Assembly: GCA_964581175.1 (NCBI GenBank)
Contig: CAZONI010000133.1
Location: 1-7,959 of the forward strand
Length of the DNA stretch: 7,959 nucleotides
Source: B46-G9 sp964581175
GTDB lineage: Bacteria > Desulfobacterota > DSM-4660 > Desulfatiglandales > Desulfatiglandaceae
Direction of reading: 5' to 3'
The notes below the pieces were generated by a model that was not told the origin of the DNA, did not search any database, and was given only the letters and a program-made list of their open reading frames with translations. A program made the translations under genes and the position numbers. Shown here piece by piece: positions 5,823-7,959 of the stretch. Every line of letters starts with the position of its first letter. Positions within the stretch are counted from its first letter, which is position 1.

Positions 5823-6353
5823 ATGCCCGGATATGAAGGAATGGTGACGGCAGTGAAAGAGGACGGAAAGGCCGAGGTGCTTATCCAGCCGGGGAGCGCC
5901 GGTATCCCCGGCGCATCGATGGAAGTGAACAACAAAGTCTGTCATTGCACCACCGGCGGGTCGTCCATTAGAATTGATGTGGAGAACGGGGTTGGGGCCG
6001 CGGTTGGGGACTGGGTCCTGGTCAACCGGGAGACGGGGGCGCTCGTAAAAAATGCCGTCGCTCTCCTGGGTATTCCTTTCCTGAGTGGGACCTTCGGGAC
6101 CTTTCTGGCCCTCATGCTCACCACCGTTCTGTCATTGGGGGCGCCAAGCTGGATTATTTTTGCGGCAGGGGGACTGCTCATTGGGATTGTTGTCGGCGTA
6201 TCGGTCTACAAGCGGATCTCAGCCGGTAGCGGGCCTTTTATAAATCGCGTGATCAAGACCCAAAGTGAGATAGCCTCAATGCCTCCCGGAGAACACTGCA
6301 CTGTCAGGAAATCGGACGGCACATGCGATGCCTGCGCAGTCTTTTCCTGTTGA
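5823..6353 (+). CDS. RseC/MucC-like two-helix membrane protein, 176 aa
   Basis: The layout matches the RseC family: an N-terminal beta-rich domain opening with GMVTAVKEDGKAEV, the AAVGDWVLVNRETGALVKNA segment at about 59-78 that leads into the membrane, and two hydrophobic helices (about 78-104 and 109-128). A soluble tail follows. RseC proteins act at the inner membrane in sigma-E control or in the SoxR-reducing (Rsx/Rnf) system. The usual N-terminal four-cysteine pattern is reduced here to Cys40-x-Cys42, while the tail carries Cys159, 168, 171 and 176, which is atypical and may form a metal or redox site. No rpoE, rseA/B or rnf gene is nearby. It has its own strong promoter, diverges from the molybdoenzyme operon, and is followed after 105 bases by the ArsR gene on the same strand. 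Family assignment is by domain layout only. Confidence 0.65.
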   Translation: MPGYEGMVTAVKEDGKAEVLIQPGSAGIPGASMEVNNKVCHCTTGGSSIRIDVENGVGAAVGDWVLVNRETGALVKNAVALLGIPFLSGTFGTFLALMLTTVLSLGAPSWIIFAAGGLLIGIVVGVSVYKRISAGSGPFINRVIKTQSEIASMPPGEHCTVRKSDGTCDACAVFSC

Positions 6354-6403
6354 GGTGAAGCATTCTTGTTGTGACGGTCCTGCGGGGTGCTTTCGGTTAT
6401 TCC

Positions 6404-6432
6404 TTGAGACGGCAGAGGGCGGGTTATATTAC
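6404..6432 (+). promoter_or_regulatory. Candidate promoter of the ArsR-family gene
   Basis: TTGAGA (6404-6409) is followed by TATATT (6425-6430) at 15 bases, or by TATTAC (6427-6432) at 17. The octamer TATATTAC at 6425-6432 is identical to that over the -10 box of the RseC-like gene (5771-5778). Spacing is not ideal, so this is tentative. An ArsR protein usually represses its own promoter, so a repressor site may overlap here. Confidence 0.4.
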
Positions 6433-6458
6433 TTTTTGGAAATACTTAAGGATATGGC

Positions 6459-6803
6459 ATGAAAGAATTCATAAAAGTGGTAAAGGCCCTTTCCGATCCC
6501 AACAGGGTCAAGATCATCAAGATGCTCCAGCACAAGAGCCTGTGCGTGTGCGAGATGCGGGCGGCCCTCGGGGTGGCCCAGCCGACCGTGTCCAAGCACC
6601 TGAAGATCCTTGAGGAGGCCGGTCTGGTAAAGTATGAAAAGGACGGGCTCTGGGTTAATTATCACCTCACCGATGGGAGCAGCAGCCCGTATGTGGCGAG
6701 TCTGCTGGGAAACTTACGGCACTGGCTGGAAGATGAGCCTGAGGTGGTGCGTTTGAAAAAGGAACTGCCCATGATCAACCGGGAAGACATCTGCCGCAGG
6801 TAG
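6459..6803 (+). CDS. ArsR/SmtB-family metal-responsive repressor
   Basis: This 114-residue winged-helix protein should bind operator DNA as a dimer and release it on metal binding. The family hallmark VKALSDPNRVKIIKML opens it (8-23), the recognition helix is in GVAQPTVSKHLKILEEAGLV (38-57), and the wing is in KYEKDGLWVNYHL (58-70). Cys29-Val-Cys31 in SLCVCEM lies in the helix that holds the As(III)/Sb(III)/Cd-type site of ArsR and CadC relatives; the third cysteine of classic E. coli ArsR is not at the usual place, although Cys112 is near the end. No clear C-terminal-helix zinc site of the SmtB/CzrA sort is seen. AAGGA is 6 bases before the ATG. The transporter gene follows after 83 bases, so control of it and of its own gene is likely. 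The inducing metal cannot be fixed from sequence. Confidence 0.9.
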   Translation: MKEFIKVVKALSDPNRVKIIKMLQHKSLCVCEMRAALGVAQPTVSKHLKILEEAGLVKYEKDGLWVNYHLTDGSSSPYVASLLGNLRHWLEDEPEVVRLKKELPMINREDICRR

Positions 6804-6826
6804 TAGGTTTTGCGGTCTTTCCTCCT

Positions 6827-6864
6827 TGAGCGAAGCCCCGGGAACGGGACAAGCGGGCGGTGAA
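6827..6864 (+). repeat. 38-base direct repeat, copy A, upstream of transporter gene
   Basis: This stretch begins TGAGCGAAGCCCC and ends GCGGTGAA, and matches copy B (7921-7958) at 35 of 38 positions. Inside, CCCG and CGGG form a 4-bp stem with loop GGAA; one of the three differences between copies falls in this loop and leaves the stem intact. It occupies nearly half of the short gap between the ArsR and transporter genes. Confidence 0.8.
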
Positions 6865-6886
6865 GAGCTAGAAGGGAGCCAAGGAT

Positions 6887-7903
6887 ATGGAGATGGCTGA
6901 ATCGCGAAAACAAGGACAGGTGGCCAGGCACACTGACAGCACTCTTCATGCAGATGCGCATGTGCACACGGCCGCTGATCATCACGACTATGTGAATATC
7001 AGCGACACAAGCGGGGCGAGGCTGCTCATATCGCTCGCGCTCAACCTGATCATCCCGGTGGCGCAGGTCATCGGGGGGCTCTATGCAAACAGTATGGCGC
7101 TTTTGTCCGATGCGGCCCACAATTTCACCGACTTTGCGGCCATCCTGATCGCTTATTTTGCCCACCTGATCGGCAGGAAAGGGGCATCGGTCCGCAATAC
7201 CTTCGGATACCGCCGGGTCGAGGTCATGGCGGCTGTTGTCAATGTGGCCATTCTGCTGGGCGCCTGTGTGTTCATCGTGTATGAGGCTATAGAACGGTTC
7301 CAGCATCCGCATGGTGTGCTTGCCAAGGTCGTTATCTGGCTGGCGCTCGTGGGGATAGTGGGAAATGGATTTTCCGCGTTTCTGCTGCACCGGGGTTCAG
7401 AACACAACCTGAACATGCGTGGGGCATTCCTCCATATGATCGGAGACTTTCTCACCTCTGTCGGGGTGCTTGCGAGCGGGATCATTTTCCTTTTCAAGCC
7501 CACGTGGTACTGGATGGACCCGTTGCTCTCTCTCATCATTGTCATTTTTATTTCGAAGAATTGCTGGTCCATACTCATGGAGGCCGGAGGGATTCTGATG
7601 AATGCCACTCCCCGTGGAATGGATATCCAGAGCATCAGAAACTACCTGCAATGCATGCCGGGAGTGTGCGGGGCACACTATCTTCATGCGTGGAATGTGA
7701 GTTCATCCAGCATAGCCTTTTCCTGCCATATCCAGGTGGAGGACCAGATGGTGAGCGAAACGGTGGTGCTCGCTGAAAAAATCCGGCGTGAACTTCGCGA
7801 TCGATTCGGCATTGATCACCCGATCCTCCAGTTCGAGACCGGGGAGTGCGGAAAAGGGGGGGTTTTGTGTGAGCTCCTGCAAGGAGATCCCCATCACCAT
7901 TAG
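6887..7903 (+). CDS. Cation diffusion facilitator (CzcD/ZitB type) metal efflux protein
   Basis: This 338-residue inner-membrane antiporter should export divalent metal such as Zn, Cd or Co in exchange for protons. The N-terminus (about 15-34) is rich in His (HADAHVHTAADHHD), typical of metal capture. Six hydrophobic helices follow between about 43 and 222. The metal-site motifs are His78-x3-Asp82 (with Asp75) in helix 2 and His183-x3-Asp187 in helix 5, the His/Asp pattern linked to zinc or cadmium specificity and not manganese. The cytoplasmic C-terminal domain (about 240-320) is present, and the protein ends in GDPHHH after Cys321 and Cys328. Length is normal for the family. ATG 6887 has GGGAG 8 bases upstream, while ATG 6893 has AAGGA at 7 bases, so the protein may start two residues later. 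Its place after an ArsR gene supports metal-induced expression. Confidence 0.93.
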   Translation: MEMAESRKQGQVARHTDSTLHADAHVHTAADHHDYVNISDTSGARLLISLALNLIIPVAQVIGGLYANSMALLSDAAHNFTDFAAILIAYFAHLIGRKGASVRNTFGYRRVEVMAAVVNVAILLGACVFIVYEAIERFQHPHGVLAKVVIWLALVGIVGNGFSAFLLHRGSEHNLNMRGAFLHMIGDFLTSVGVLASGIIFLFKPTWYWMDPLLSLIIVIFISKNCWSILMEAGGILMNATPRGMDIQSIRNYLQCMPGVCGAHYLHAWNVSSSSIAFSCHIQVEDQMVSETVVLAEKIRRELRDRFGIDHPILQFETGECGKGGVLCELLQGDPHHH

Positions 7904-7920
7904 CTTCGCGTTCTCTGGTT

Positions 7921-7958
7921 TGAGCGAAGCCCCGCGAACGGGACAGGCGCGCGGTGAA
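7921..7958 (+). repeat. 38-base direct repeat, copy B, downstream of transporter gene
   Basis: This is the partner of the repeat at 6827-6864, with three mismatches. The CCCG/CGGG stem is kept, with loop CGAA. It starts 18 bases after the transporter stop codon and ends one base before the window edge, so the repeat unit may continue beyond the sequence given. Confidence 0.8.
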
Positions 7959-7959
7959 A

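Noticed and set aside
6400..6425. Possible third copy of the 38-base repeat before the ArsR gene
   Set aside because: Only short scattered matches (TTGAG, GCGGG) are shared; it does not align along the unit.
6662..7390. Minus-strand open frame (242 codons) over the ArsR and transporter genes
   Set aside because: Both plus-strand genes have strong family motifs; the antisense product has none.

Overview
The window looks like chromosomal DNA of a strictly anaerobic, fairly GC-rich bacterium. A deltaproteobacterial (Desulfobacterota, sulfate-reducing or syntrophic type) host is my best guess. The guess rests on a soluble molybdenum oxidoreductase module with many Fe-S clusters and a GltD-type flavoprotein, together with an RseC-like protein. 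It is an inference from gene content, not a database match.

Left part (about 1-5640, all on the minus strand, transcribed right to left): a probable operon of five genes. In order of transcription these are a molybdopterin oxidoreductase catalytic subunit (5558-3474), a four-cluster DmsB/PsrB-type ferredoxin subunit (3443-2940), a large FAD/NAD(P)-binding GltD-like subunit with extra Fe-S and CxxC domains (2937-769), a 70-residue protein of unknown function (663-451), and a CBS-domain protein that runs off the left edge (331-1). The first three should form one electron path: NAD(P)H to FAD to Fe-S chain to Mo-bis-pterin site, or the reverse. No signal peptide, Tat motif or membrane anchor subunit is visible, so the complex is predicted to be cytoplasmic. 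The substrate is not deducible. The pterin-site residues argue against formate dehydrogenase and acetylene hydratase and fit the thiosulfate/polysulfide-reductase branch loosely.

Middle (5559-5822): a 264-base divergent control region. It has a consensus-like sigma70 promoter on the plus strand, a weaker one on the minus strand, and several short repeats and palindromes that could be operators.

Right part (5823-7903, plus strand): an RseC-like two-helix membrane protein, an ArsR-family repressor with a CVC metal-site motif, and a cation diffusion facilitator (CzcD/ZitB type) with histidine-rich ends. The last two suggest a metal-responsive efflux unit. A 38-base imperfect direct repeat with a small hairpin lies on each side of the transporter gene, and the second copy reaches almost to the window end.

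No tRNA, rRNA, CRISPR array, transposase or phage gene was seen. The most interesting items are the soluble NAD(P)H-linked molybdoenzyme of unknown substrate with its small companion gene, the flanking repeats, and the operator-like structures in the divergent region.
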